Assembly (NCBI GenBank): GCA_900660155.1
Contig: CABFPE010000138.1
Location: 1,260,405 to 1,324,404 of the forward strand
DNA from: Hofstenia miamia
Taxonomy: Eukaryota; Xenacoelomorpha; Acoela; Hofsteniidae
Direction: 5' to 3'
DNA length: 64,000 nt
Shown: positions 38,612 to 49,819 of the stretch, one piece after another
Layout: each line of letters begins with the position of its first letter
How positions within the stretch are numbered: position 1 is the stretch's first letter
Program-made: the position numbers and the translations under genes
Notes under the pieces: generated by a model
What the model saw: the letters and a program-made list of their open reading frames with translations, nothing else
Told to the model about the DNA's origin: nothing
Database searches by the model: none

Positions 38612-38960
38612 TTTCTTGTATATGCGCACAAAAAGCTTATAAATAATTCTAGTGCGCTACAAATAAGATCAATACTTTAGATTCAAATCAGAAAGCTGTT
38701 CAGCAAATAAGTAGTGTTTTAGACCCTTTTTTGAATAGAATAATATTACGTTCATTTCTAAGATGAACTGGAAGATTGTTAAAACGCTTAGCACCAACAT
38801 ACGAGAAGCTAATTTTTGGAATGATTAAGGTCTTTCCATTTATTATTCCTTACAGTAATGATATTCAAATCATAATATTTTGGTCTAACTAACACCACAA
38901 GCATTTGGTATCAATTTAGTTGATATTTTTCAAATACATTTAAGGTTTTGTTGTGTTTTC
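38579..38960 (-). mobile_element. 3' end of a CR1-like LINE with (ATT)n tail
   Basis: On the minus strand the translation YVGAKRFNNLPVHLRNERNI, followed by an ILFKKG segment, matches the C-terminal signature of CR1/L2-like LINE reverse transcriptases (SF...G...WN.LP..+R...S...FK..LK..L). It is followed by a short 3' UTR and a tail of ATT repeats (38579-38611). Between them GCGCAC and GTGCGC can pair around a loop, forming a 3' hairpin of the kind LINE reverse transcriptases recognise. Only the 3' end is present, as expected of 5'-truncated LINE insertions. Confidence 0.6.
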
Positions 38961-39399
38961 TTTTGTTGTGTTGGTTTTTGTGTGAAAAAACTCACGCAGC
39001 GGTACGCCTATTTAGTTGTGTTAGATAACACCATTGACTTTTGGATTTATAAATATTAACATATTTATCGTATATGGACTTGGACTGGTTTTACTGAAAA
39101 TTCGTGTTCACAAACGAATAAACAAATTAACTTCATTTTGAAGTTTTATAATCAAAATAGAGTTTCAGAGAATGTTCTAAGTTTACTACTGATTTTGAAT
39201 GGTAAAATTTTTTCATCTACTTAGAGAATTTCTAAGTTTGTGTGTTCATTTGTTTTAGTTGATTTCCATTACTCCTTCATACATCTTGCACAATGACATT
39301 TTGAGCTTTTTGCATACATATGAACAGTCATTCAAATGATCCCAATCTATGCTTGTATCAACACCAACCCTGTTTTAGCCCAATTATTTAAAATGAGAG

Positions 39400-40462
39400 C
39401 AGGTGCTGAAATATCTGTTATTTCTGGAAATAAGCAGAAAGTTTTCTATTTCATCTTGCATTGTTAACTGAGGGCGGATTATTTGGCAAATTCATTCTTC
39501 AACATATTTCCCCATCTCCAAATCAACATGAAAATACAGATTTACCTAATTGAAGGGTAAGAGTCTATTCTTTTTGCCATTCTGTATGAGATGGATACCT
39601 ATCAATTTTAGGTATTTCAATTTGGGTAAGTTCTTCAAATTTCTTCCAGTTATTCAGTAAAAGACAGATTGCATTTGTATATTAGATAATACAGAGTGAT
39701 TTTCAATGATGGAAGTGTTCTTTCATAAATATTTTGCATAACTTTTACCATTTACAATATGGAAATCTTTGCTGTGAATCACAATTCTTCAGTAAAATTT
39801 GCATTTCCTGAAATTCTTCTGATAAGTGTACAAAGAGACTCATTCTCTTTGACCCAATTTGACGAAACATTAGAATGAAGTCTTCATCCGTTTTTTGCGT
39901 TTTATTCGAATCCCTTGGGTGAATTTTTCAACAAGCTTTCTTTTATGTACAATAACCAATTCGTTTTCTTGCATGTCGTACATATTATAATGCAATTTAT
40001 TTTCTATAATTTTAGGCATTGCAGTTTTTAGGAGAACATCAAATAGTTTTTCAGAATCAATATTCTTGGAGTTGAGCATTTATTAATTTTGAAAAATAGT
40101 TTCATAGGGTTGAAAATCCATGTTTTGTAAAACCCAACATCATCCAATTTATTTTGAAAGCAATATTTTAATAACCTTTTCATTTTTCCGTTAAATAGTT
40201 TCTGTAAAACTTTATATCTTTCTGTATCATCTGAGATGGACGGTAAACATTCGATAATGAGCGTGATTAGCCCTTTTCTTTCATTTTAAGTTATTTGTTG
40301 TGAATAATGAGACATTTTTGCAGATTTGTAAAAACCGTTTCAAAGAATGAATACGATATTTTTGTAGTTTGTTCAAATTTATACGTATTATCATTTTAGC
40401 AAAATGAAATTTTCTTTTGTTATCGGTAAAGAGTAAATTATATGCAAACATATTATACCAAA
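39400..40462 (-). pseudogene. Unidentified coding remnant, downstream part
   Basis: Minus-strand frames read as a plausible helical protein: KRFLQICKNVSLFTTNNLK near 40300, then GLITLIIECLPSISDDTERY and KVLQKLFNGKMKRLLKYCF, then a 69-codon frame at 40079-39870 containing KLFDVLLKTAMPKIIENKL and ending in a basic tract (RIKRKKRMK). Stops and frame changes separate the pieces. I do not recognise the family; the amphipathic-helix texture would suit a HEAT-like protein. It abuts the LTR element at 40463 and similar-textured sequence resumes beyond it at 41832, so the LTR element appears to have landed inside it. Confidence 0.35.
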
Positions 40463-40656
40463 TGTAACGCGTTATGGTACATACCACCAGTAACAGAGGA
40501 CAGCAATGCGTTGGTACAGTGATGCGAATATAGAAAACAACACATGTGTACCCTGTCTAAGACACCTTATAAATACTTTGTCCATTTTAGCATGACAACG
40601 GATTATTCTTGGGACTTAAATATAATCGTTTCTTTTATTACATTGCAATCTTTACA
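40463..40656 (+). repeat. 5' LTR of the small retroelement
   Basis: 194 bp, TGTAACG to TTTACA. It contains a TATA-like CTTATAAATAC segment and aligns along its full length with 41630-41826. Confidence 0.85.
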
Positions 40657-41629
40657 TGGTGACCGAAGTAACTATGGAACTTCGAAAATCCAATCCCTTT
40701 GACGTCGACAGCCACAACATCACATCTGCATGGCGAAGATGGCTGAATTCATTTGATCAGTTTCTACAAGCTACAGAGATGGACTCAAAACCGGACATTT
40801 GAAAATCGCTATCTTCTAAGATGCATAGGTGAACAGTCTATTGGAATTTTTGAGAATTTTTCTTGGATACCAACGGAAATCCAAAAGAATTTTGAAACAG
40901 TTGTTCAAAAATTTGACAAATACTTCACTCGTAAATGTAATGAAGTTTTTGAAAGGTAAGTTATCTACATTACACGAAATGGTGTAACAATTGATCAATT
41001 TGTAAATTTGTTGCGTACAAAAACACGTCACTGCAACTTGGTTTCAGATTCGTTCACTCAAATTCGCGATGCCCGTAGTCAAATGGATTGGCGAAAATAT
41101 GCTGTTTCCAGTTTTAAAAGTATTTACAAAAAAATGCCTAGCCTCAATGTTAGTAAGTCCCAGAAACGTAAGCACTGCTATGATAAGAATTGCAAAGTAC
41201 TGGATGATATTCCAGATGGTAGCAGAGTGTGTGTAAAGAGCCTGAATTCATTTGCTACAGTAATTCGGAAAGCGGACGAACCACGATCCTATGTCATGAA
41301 ATCAGATCGAGGTGTAGTAATTCGACGAAACAGACGCCACACGCATAGATTTTTTTGAAAATAGGAGTCAACATGACAATCCGGGAAACTACTACGAGTC
41401 AAATGATGAAGATGATGGAAGTCTGAGAAGGAAGACTCTGTAACATTGTGTCAACCCCCTACTTTATCTCATTACAGCAAAATAGCTCAAGAAAATAGTC
41501 AAAAGGGGAAGACATTGTGCAGGATAAGCGTTCAAGGAGAATACGTCGATAAATTGAAAGATTCTGAAATGTTGTAAATCTTGGAGACTACAGACTCTGA
41601 AGCAGACTGCAAAATTCCTTAAGAGAAGA
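40657..41629 (+). pseudogene. Interior of the small LTR element: gag-like and pol-end-like parts
   Basis: The start resembles a Ty3/gypsy gag N-terminal region (a W..WL..F..FL.A pattern near 40725-40780). The later part contains SYVMKSDRGVVIRRNRRHTH (about 41290-41350), matching the C-terminal segment of gypsy-type Pol downstream of integrase. No reverse transcriptase is recognisable. It is a fossil interior with several breaks and no intact protein. Confidence 0.55.
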
Positions 41630-41826
41630 TGTAACGTGTTGTGGTACACACCACCAGTAACAGAGGGCAGCAATGCGTCGGTACAGTGATCGGAATGTAG
41701 AAAACCACACACGTGTGCCCTGCCTAAGATACGTTATAAATACTGTGTTAATTTTAGCATGACACCAACACACTATTCTTGTGACTTAAATATAAACGTT
41801 TCTTTTATTACATTGCCATTATTACA
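41630..41826 (+). repeat. 3' LTR of the small retroelement
   Basis: 197 bp, beginning TGTAACGTG and ending ATTACA, directly followed by the CCAAA duplication. It is roughly 88% identical by eye to the left LTR. Confidence 0.85.
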
Positions 41827-41831
41827 CCAAA

Positions 41832-42250
41832 TACAAACAATAATTTTTATACAACTGAAATCAGAATGATAAATCACATTGCCCTTGTATTTTATCAAGT
41901 CACATTTGAATTGGTTAAGTGTTGCTGAATTGAATGTTTGAATATTTTTGGGATGGAATGCCTATTTACTCATACAATTTTTCTAAATTGTTTTTAAATC
42001 TCATTTGAAAATAAATGTAGGTTGAGAAATGTGTATCTTTTCAAAAATTCAATGAGCTCTAGAGTAAAAATTTTTTCAAATTTGAAAATGGTTCTAAACA
42101 AATACTAAAATGAAAACGACATTCATGTTTTACATTTAAAAGTTCCATAACTACACTGGGTTCTATTTGAAATCTTGATTTTTGAAACACCTTTATGTGA
42201 ATATATTTTCGAATGTTCAGTTTCTACTCTACTAGTAATTGACTACATCA
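41832..42250 (-). pseudogene. Unidentified coding remnant, upstream part
   Basis: Minus-strand frames give FQIEPSVVMELLNVKHECRF followed by HFSICLEPFSNLKKFLL and LNFLKRYTFLNLHLFSNEI, hydrophobic-helical text with several stops. It lies directly beyond the LTR element, on the same strand as the remnant at 39400-40462, and may be the upstream part of the same dead gene. The assignment is speculative: no family match was recognised and the AT-rich composition favours chance hydrophobic frames. Confidence 0.25.
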
Positions 42251-43199
42251 TTTTACACTCCAAACGATGAACACGTTGAAATTGTAATTCTGATAAACAA
42301 AGGGAAAAATAAACTTTGTAGAATAAAATATATGAATTAGACTCATTTCTTATTTCTCTGGGTAATATGTATGAAAAGTTGCCCATAGGAACTATACAAT
42401 AGGTAATTATTTAAATAATTAAGAACTGTTCTTCCAATAATTTTCAATGTTTATATTAAGAAAAAAAATTTTCAGATAAAAAAATAAAATTTAAGATTAA
42501 TAAACAATAATTTAATAATAGTTGCTTGTGGCAATTATTTCTACAATAATAAATATAATTCTCTTTCCGCTAGCCTACTTATATAATATATATATATACA
42601 TAATGCTACGAAGGCATAATGAACAGTTCGTTATCCGTTTCGATTAAATTAATACTGCTGTGATATTTAGCAAAACAAATATAATTAGTCATTTATAAAA
42701 ACTAGTTACTATTTAATCACAACTTTCTTTTATATACGACCTTCATTGCTCTTTTAACTTATTTGAGTATTTATTAAATAATCATCCTTTAGATAATTGA
42801 AATCACATATGCTTTGTTAATTTGTTGTTCAATATGTCAATATACCTAGAGCAAGCATGTCATGCGCAATTAATTTTGTTTTCCATAAATAATCATAAGA
42901 AATATCGATATCTTTTTCTAAAAATTAAGGAAGTCTTCTGGATGTCAAAGTCTATCTTGAGATGTTTTTAGTGAATATCCAAGCGTGTTAATAATTCGAT
43001 ATAAATTGATAAAATGAACAAAAAATTAGTGTCTCCTCAATAGATATTGATGATTCAAATCAATGTCATTAGCATCTTAAATACTATTTCACATTTATGC
43101 AAACCAATTTTAGTGTAAATGTAGTTACAGCTTCTAAGATGCAGACAAATGTTGCAATAGTACAATAAGATGCGAGACACAAATAATATCATACAAGTA
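42251..43199. other. AT-rich non-coding stretch
   Basis: No reading frame, repeat or RNA gene could be recognised. A short AT run lies near 42584-42596. Confidence 0.6.
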
Positions 43200-44370
43200 A
43201 TTATACAAAATACATTCAAAAGGTCTATAATTGGAACTCAAAAATGTGCTTGGAGTTTTATTTGTGAAGAGGAATTATAATAGAAATCTTCCAGTGAGAA
43301 GGATATTTGCAAGAAAAGCAGGTCTCAAGAAAGAGCTTTGGAGACAACGAAGACCTGTACTTACTTAAGAATACACACCCAATTTGTCAGAGGAATTCCC
43401 AGACATAAATTGTGAAAGAGCATTATATACAATATCTATATCAGGTGGCAATGAGTTGTGGAGATTATTCTAAAAAGCGAAATCATTGGTAACTATTTTA
43501 GAGGAGGGAGAAAAGACAGATGCAAAAAATATGTTGAATTGATCAGCAATGTCATAATTATTAGTAAAATGCATTCCATCCAAACCAAAAAATGATGGAA
43601 ATTTATGTGTTTGTCAGATAAAAAATCAGTGGGAGCAAGTTGCTCAATTTAGCATCCAATCCAATTCAATTGATTCATGAAGATTTTTCCACACATTTTG
43701 ATTTCCACATATCTGCTAAGATTAAAGTGAGAGAGAACACTTTGATATACAGAACTTTTGCGTAATGCTAGGGAATAAGTATGACAATGCATCATGCCAC
43801 AAATTAATGTAATCAAGACATACATTCAATGAAAAATAAAAATTTAGAAGAAAAATGAACATTGTCATTAACAGATTAGAATATCTGAAAATCAATGTAG
43901 GGTAGTTAAAATCACTACAAATTTTATGTGAAATTTGTGAAGAACAGAGATATTATAAACATTACAGTAATTGTTGAAAAAAAACATTACATTGCTTGAA
44001 TAGTGATACAGTATTTTTTAGAATAACAGGGGTTGTAGATGCATATCACTAGTAAAGCATTAGACGATAAACATCAGATCGTAGTACAACCAAAATCAAA
44101 ATTGTCAATTTTTGGTACAGAAATTGAGACAATATGATGATGGCAAAGAATAAAAGGGTCTCTATGACTCTTAACATGATTTCTATCCATACATGCAGCC
44201 GTGTAATGTGGGGGATTAGGAAATCAGCTTTGGTCAGAATTATTAAACCAAGTTTCACTTTGACACACAAAATCAGATGTTGAAGACAGAATCTCGGAGA
44301 TTAACAATAGTCTTCTGATAAATGAGATGATACTTTGAACATTACAATATGTTAATGAAATAGGTAGTTG
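43200..44370 (-). pseudogene. LINE ORF2 remnant: endonuclease to start of reverse transcriptase
   Basis: Minus-strand translation shows, in order, N.QSI..FI..L..ISEILSSTSDFVCQSETWF (the start of an APE-type endonuclease), SDFNYPTLIF near 43900 (family GDFNYP.I.W), NNYDIADQFNIFFASVF near 43530 (the A..FN.FF.SVF linker ahead of the reverse transcriptase), KYPSHWKISIIIPLHK near 43290 and SSNYRPF near 43220 (the WK.A.I.PI.K and NYRPIS blocks). The frame changes several times and stops occur throughout, so it is inactive. The homology ends at NYRP, so the catalytic palm is missing. The motif set fits a CR1/Jockey/L2-like LINE. Confidence 0.75.
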
Positions 44371-44379
44371 CAGAGGTGG

Positions 44380-45000
44380 TCAATTCGGGTTAACTTGAAT
44401 GTCATCAACAAAAGGAACTAAATTATTAATCTTAATAGTTTTGCAATCAGTGCCATTTTGAATTAATTCGAAACTTTTCTTCAATAATAACTTTTTCAGG
44501 ATTCTAGCAGAATCACTAAAATCACGAAATACATGAATTTTAGAAATAAATTTTTTCAACTTGTATAAATTCAAAACAACCACAGAGCCATTTATTTGAA
44601 AGTTTAATCGTAACAGAGCGACGTTTATCACCATTGAATTTCCCTAGGCGAAATAAATTAGCTGGTTTATAACTGGCAAATCCAATGTAAGAAAATATTT
44701 CATGAATCAAATTCGAATCATGTCTTATTCTAACATTTTTGTTCAACTTAAATTCAGCTTCAGAAATACCAGCTACTTTAATTCGGCATTTGTATAAATC
44801 AAGTAAAACAAGAGTCATACTTTCTATCGAACGATAAGTTTCAAGAATAGATATAGTTCTTTCGCCATTTCATTTAATTTCTTACAATTTTCCACCATCT
44901 TCTTGTCAAGGGAAGATGTCAACAAGTTAATCTTATTAATAAGAAAAGAGGTGCTATCATTAAGGCAAGACATTAAGGATTGTATACTTGCCCATCGAAA
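44380..45000 (-). pseudogene. LINE ORF1 remnant (coiled coil plus RNA-binding domain)
   Basis: From 45000 downward the minus strand encodes a helical stretch (FLINKINLLTSSLDKKMVEN). Two overlapping frames follow. One contains FRLGKFNGDKRRSVTIKL, matching the RLGK....+PR.I+V.F block of LINE ORF1 RRM domains. The other contains ISKIHVFRDFSDSARILKKL, matching the I.I..D.T..E+.....L segment of the ORF1 C-terminal domain. At least one frameshift separates them. It lies immediately upstream of the ORF2 remnant on the same strand, as expected for one LINE. Confidence 0.65.
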
Positions 45001-46611
45001 TTAGTTAAATAGTTTAAGTTTGAAGAATGCTTTTTATCAACATACTTTGTGCAAACTAATAAAAATGATTACTGTAGGTTTCTATAGTTTTGAGGTGAGT
45101 GTTGTCAAATCCAGTGCAAAAAGTTTTTAAATGGAGTAGGGTTTCACACAAATAATATGTGAAAAATTTCAAATCCTTGATTTCGTTAGAGCAAGTAGAA
45201 CAAACACGATAAAACCGATTGGTCAATTTTTAGATGTTGAGCAGTCAGCCATTTATATGTATGTTGTTGGATGAGGCAAATTTCAAAATTGAATCCGCTC
45301 CGGCATTGTTGTACCAAATTCTAAGGTAAAAAAATTACATTGCAATGAGTATGACGACATTCGATGTACTTAGTGTCTGCATCCGCACAAAAGACAGACT
45401 GATATGTTGTGTACAGGGGTGTATTCTCAAACGAAAGAGGCCCTCTTAATATATAGAGTATTGCATTAATCAATCAGTTCAGAAAATTTTTTGTTGAAAA
45501 ATCTATTTTGAATGACCCAGGTTTGATAGTGAAGTTCAGAAACAGAGAGCTGAATAGTTCTGCAATTTCCTGCAAACTATTTCTCTTAGAATTTTAAATA
45601 TTCTTGATAGCAACTTTGAAATTTCTCTTATCAACTCTTATGATTGTGCGACCACAAACCAAGCTTGAAAAAGACACTCCACATGAGTGACTCCTTAAGT
45701 TATATTTACCTCTCTAATTATGTTGGGAAACAATGAATTTCTTATAGGGCTCTTTCAAATTGAATCTCTCTTGAATGCGATCCACTCAGATTTGTAGTAC
45801 CATTTTTGGATAATCCTCAATCCATGTAATTAGTACCTTCAATATTTCAGTTATTAGTTTGTACTTTTTGATAGTCCTTTCCTGGTGCTTTCTTATCTAT
45901 TCATAAGCTGTTTTTGCTTTCATCAGTCTCCAAACTTCTTAATCTTTATGTCACCGAAGTATCATTTAACGAATTTTGACATGTTCAGTTGAATCGGTTT
46001 TGTTGAAGATATAATTTATATAATTGTTGTTTAAATATTTCAAATTAACTTTAAATTATAATAGATTCTATTTCTGCAATTGGAATGTGATTATCGAATA
46101 TATTTTTACTTTACTACAGCAATAATGATATCACTACAATTTTATAATTATATTTAAACTGCTGCAGAAATGTGATGCGTTGAGCACACGAAAAATAATG
46201 TGAATAAGATTTTATGAATTGATTTGCATGAGTGTGAAAGTTTATAATTATCAACGATGAACTAAGGTGTTTATCTCTCCTTGCACAACGTGCAATTATT
46301 TGAGAAAACGAAACACTGACAGGATGGGCTGAGCGGCCCCGTAAATGATTGTACCAAGAACATACTAAGACTTGAAATATATATATTGTCTGATAGTATT
46401 ACATGAAATGTTACCGGTAACCATTTTGCTCCAATTACGTTTTATCCTCATTCCACATTATTAAGCCGTTAACGTAGATTATTAGAATTGCATAAACTTG
46501 CAGATTTTTATAGTGGAAAGCAAGAAACATTTTGTAGGAGTATTTATAAATTACGTCCTGATTGGGTGTCAATTCTAATGCTATGTGGCAATGCGATATA
46601 TATTTATAAGG
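45001..46611. other. Non-coding stretch, possible LINE 5' flank
   Basis: Sequence to about 45300 may be the N-terminal or 5' part of the neighbouring minus-strand LINE (a Cys-containing stretch near 45200). The rest is AT-rich with no recognisable gene. Confidence 0.45.
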
Positions 46612-46787
46612 TCAATTAATTGAATTTGATTGACTTATGAACACATATTTAGCATCCAAACCTCGCGGCAGTCCATGTACTATAAACATACTGCATATTT
46701 ATAGCGTGTGCAACATTCTATGAAAGTTTAAATTGAAGAGAAAATAATAAATATGTGTTCATGAGCCAATCAGATTTAATGAATTGG
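46612..46787. repeat. Imperfect 40-bp inverted repeat, MITE or hairpin
   Basis: The arms 46612-46651 and 46748-46787 are inverted copies matching at roughly 33 of 40 positions, with a perfect inner core AACACATATTTA/TAAATATGTGTT. They enclose about 96 bp. The structure could be a small MITE with long terminal repeats or a hairpin-forming element. No target duplication was identified. Confidence 0.5.
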
Positions 46788-49486
46788 AATCCGCAAGATT
46801 ATCATGTCATAGCCAATTAAACATGTATCGCTTTTGGTACGTATTTTTCGTTGTGATTGGAAAGCTTATCATTGTTAACTGCTACTTTTCTCTTATTCGT
46901 TATGCCTATATAATATAAACATCTATAGATACTCTCAAAACAATCTATATCATATCTATCAAACGTTTGATATGCAGGCAGACGATCGTTCTATGCATGA
47001 TTTGGCAGTAAGGAGTTTGTATCAAAAAACTAAATATTTTATTTTGTGTTCATTCATAGGATTTTGATATAGTATCTATTATTACAAAATCACATTCAGA
47101 AGTTATTTATCAATATATAATCCATTTTAATCATTATGTAAAGATCATCACCCTGGTGATAATCGCTTAAGAATCTTTTCTAGTGGTGGAGCAAGCATTT
47201 CACATCGAAGGGGAAGGGCCTTTAGCTAGGGGTGCTAAAAAATTAATGACACTTATTTGAGTAAAATTTTGAAAGCTTTTATTGCAATGAATATAGATAA
47301 AGTCGATAAAATTCCTGAAATCAGGTGCTTTACACTAACTGTTGGTTTCATTTAATTTATCAATTTAGCCGCAATATTAAACTACAGATTTTGGATTTGT
47401 GATATAACTCGAATCTCTCTAGTTTATCTTCAAAGTAAGGTCAAAGCATGTGAAGAATACACTTATTTCAATAATAGTTTTTGCATTTTAGACATATAAT
47501 ATTTCTCAAACAATTGGACCTCGAATGCATGCACATAGAATGATGAATACTTTACTATGTCCTCATTTCATTTAACTAATTGCAATTTTTGGTACATAGT
47601 TTTTTTGAAAAAATATACATATAATTAATGAAATATATTTCAAAAAACAAGACTTGGAACATCTCTAGTAAGAGAATATTACAAAATCCTCATTATTCAT
47701 CTTGTTTTTTGGCTACTAAAAAAGTGGAAAAATTGAAACTATCAATAAGTGCACTATTAGCTTATGCTAAAATTCACTTATTGTACTTAGAGTGAACATA
47801 TTTTTGAAAAACTAAATTCTTTACCAACTCTAGCGCTAGAAGCCAATATAATTTTCATGAAAACAGATCTTTTAAAATTAAAAGCGACTTTTCAATATTG
47901 CAACCTGTTGAATTTATGGAATTTTATGAACTGATTTCATAAATGCTTTCTACAAATTATCTCATTGGCATATACTGCACATGAATGTTGAGATTACCCT
48001 TAAACAGCATGGTGATTCTTAAAAAATATTCATATTCTTATAAAAAAATTTTAAACGCTTATAGCTCAAAACCTATTAATGGTGTGCTCAATCTGAAAGC
48101 ACCGCAACCTCTGACTTTGCATACGGCACGCCTCAATGGGTTTGGAACATCTTTGCACATATTAAGATATATTCAACATTCTTTGTTGTCTCAAGGTGCT
48201 CAAAACCCTCTAAATACATTAACTTTAAGTATGGAGAGAATTTAAATCTTTTACAAAAATTGGAAAATTTCTAAGAAAACTTGTTAATCTATTCCACAAT
48301 TTCTGCCACAGCAATAGGCTTTAATAGAAATTTTCAACATTGCATTATTACATGTTCCTCAATAGACTTACCCATGCCGCAAGATTTTCAAATTTGGAAA
48401 TAGGCTTGGAGAAAATTCTTCGTAAATGTGGTAAAACGGCTTGTCCTTTAAAACGGACGTTAGGCTGTTTAAGGTTAAATAGAACAAAATTGACATGCTT
48501 CAAATGTTTGATTACTTCATTACATCCGTGTTCATGTATGAAATTGATTGATTTTAATAGCAATTTTCAAATTTTGTCCATGATTGCGTTCTACAAAAGG
48601 CATTATATTTAACTCAAGATCGCGTCAAGTGGCCTTCGCCCTCTTCTTATATTTTCGCAATTGATATTTTTAAATTTTCTACAATTAAGAACCGATTTAT
48701 ACTTCTATCCTAATCCCAATTCTATTCAAGCCAATTTTGTTAGATTCAAATCATTTATATAATAATAAATTTCATTTTGTGAATTTTGCAAACTTTGTGA
48801 ATACATGTAGAGGATGTTTCACAATTGTTGAAACAAAAGCGGTAGCTTCTGCAATGTTCCTGCTTATGTGATTGTGTTTTTGGTTTTATATTTTTGAAAT
48901 TAAATATTTAAAATTTTTATATATTGAGAAATTTAATTATGTGCTGGTCGATGGAACAAAACGTATTTTGTGAGAAGACTTAATACAATACCAAATCTTT
49001 CAAGATTATTCAAGCAGGTTACAGAAGGACATCATGAGCATGTACTCTAAAACGTCTTCAGTCATTTCACTTCCAAATTTGAGACTGAATATTTACAGAA
49101 TCTGAAATGCTATTATTATTTTAAACAGCTTAATGCTAAGCATTTTAGAATAAAAATAAATTAATAATACTAATTCCTTCAGAGATGGCCTTAGCTCAAA
49201 AAAGGAAAACTTTCCGAAAATCGGATCAAGCAACAATATTTTAAGGTAAAGCAAAAAATATTGTCCAAATGAAAAAGGCAATACACAAGAATCTAAAATT
49301 GAGTATCAAGTCCAAGAAAACTGCAGTATCAATTATGGGGAAGCGGTCGGCAGCCATTTTCTTTCACTCTTTGGGAAGAGGTATTTCAAGAGGATCACTT
49401 ATATTTACCAACTTTCCTTAGATGCATGAACAAACCTAAAAGCGGTTGCCGCTAACTTCAGCTCTTTCTGATGTGATGTATTGTGG
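46788..49486. other. AT-rich non-coding stretch
   Basis: An orphan hAT-like end (TAGTGGTGGAGCAAGC near 47192, followed by a purine-rich GGGGAAGGG tract) has no partner. Frames at 47985-48245, 48340-48612 (plus) and 48348-48563 (minus) overlap in a slightly GC-richer patch but carry no known domain. Confidence 0.45.
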
Positions 49487-49819
49487 TGCATAGCAAATGG
49501 ACTTTTATCTTCTCTAATCCTACCAGTTTCCAAAGAGTTGTTTTAAGAACAGCTTGTCTTGTGGGAATTCACGAAAAAGTAGCCCTCACTGACAGAAAAG
49601 TTACAGACACTTATCTAAGACATCACTTGTCTAGTAGCGTTTNNNNNNNNNNNNNNNNNNNNNTGCATAGCAAATGGACTTTTGTCTTCTCTGATCCTAC
49701 CAGTTTCCAAAGAGTTGTTTTAAGAACAGCTTGTCTCGTGGGAATTCACGAAAGAGTAGCCCTCACTGACAGAAAAGTTACAGACACTTATCTAAGACAT
49801 CACTTGTCTAGTAGCGTTT
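49487..49819. repeat. 156-bp duplication flanking a 21-base gap
   Basis: The segment 49487-49642 recurs at 49664-49819 with four substitutions, separated by 21 Ns (49643-49663). A plus-strand frame reads through both copies (WTFIFSNPTSFQRVVLRTAC in the first), but this continuity depends on the arbitrary gap length. Three of the four differences change an amino acid. The likely cause is two haplotypes of one contig end placed side by side. No protein family is recognised. Confidence 0.75.

Larger units (their letters stand above)
40463..41826 (+). mobile_element. Small old LTR retroelement (Ty3/gypsy-type fossil)
   Basis: Two LTRs (40463-40656 and 41630-41826) bound a short interior. Both begin TGTAACG and end in TTTACA or TTACA. 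The 5-bp duplication CCAAA flanks the whole (40458-40462 and 41827-41831). A primer-site-like TGGTGACC starts at 40657, and a purine-rich AAGAGAAGA precedes the right LTR. By eye the LTRs differ at about 12% of positions, so the insertion is old. At about 1 kb the interior is far below family length. It is a non-coding, broken relic with several breaks. Confidence 0.85.

Noticed and set aside
47190-47225. TAGTGGTGGAGCAAGC plus purine tract as a transposon start
   Set aside because: No partner end or target duplication visible.
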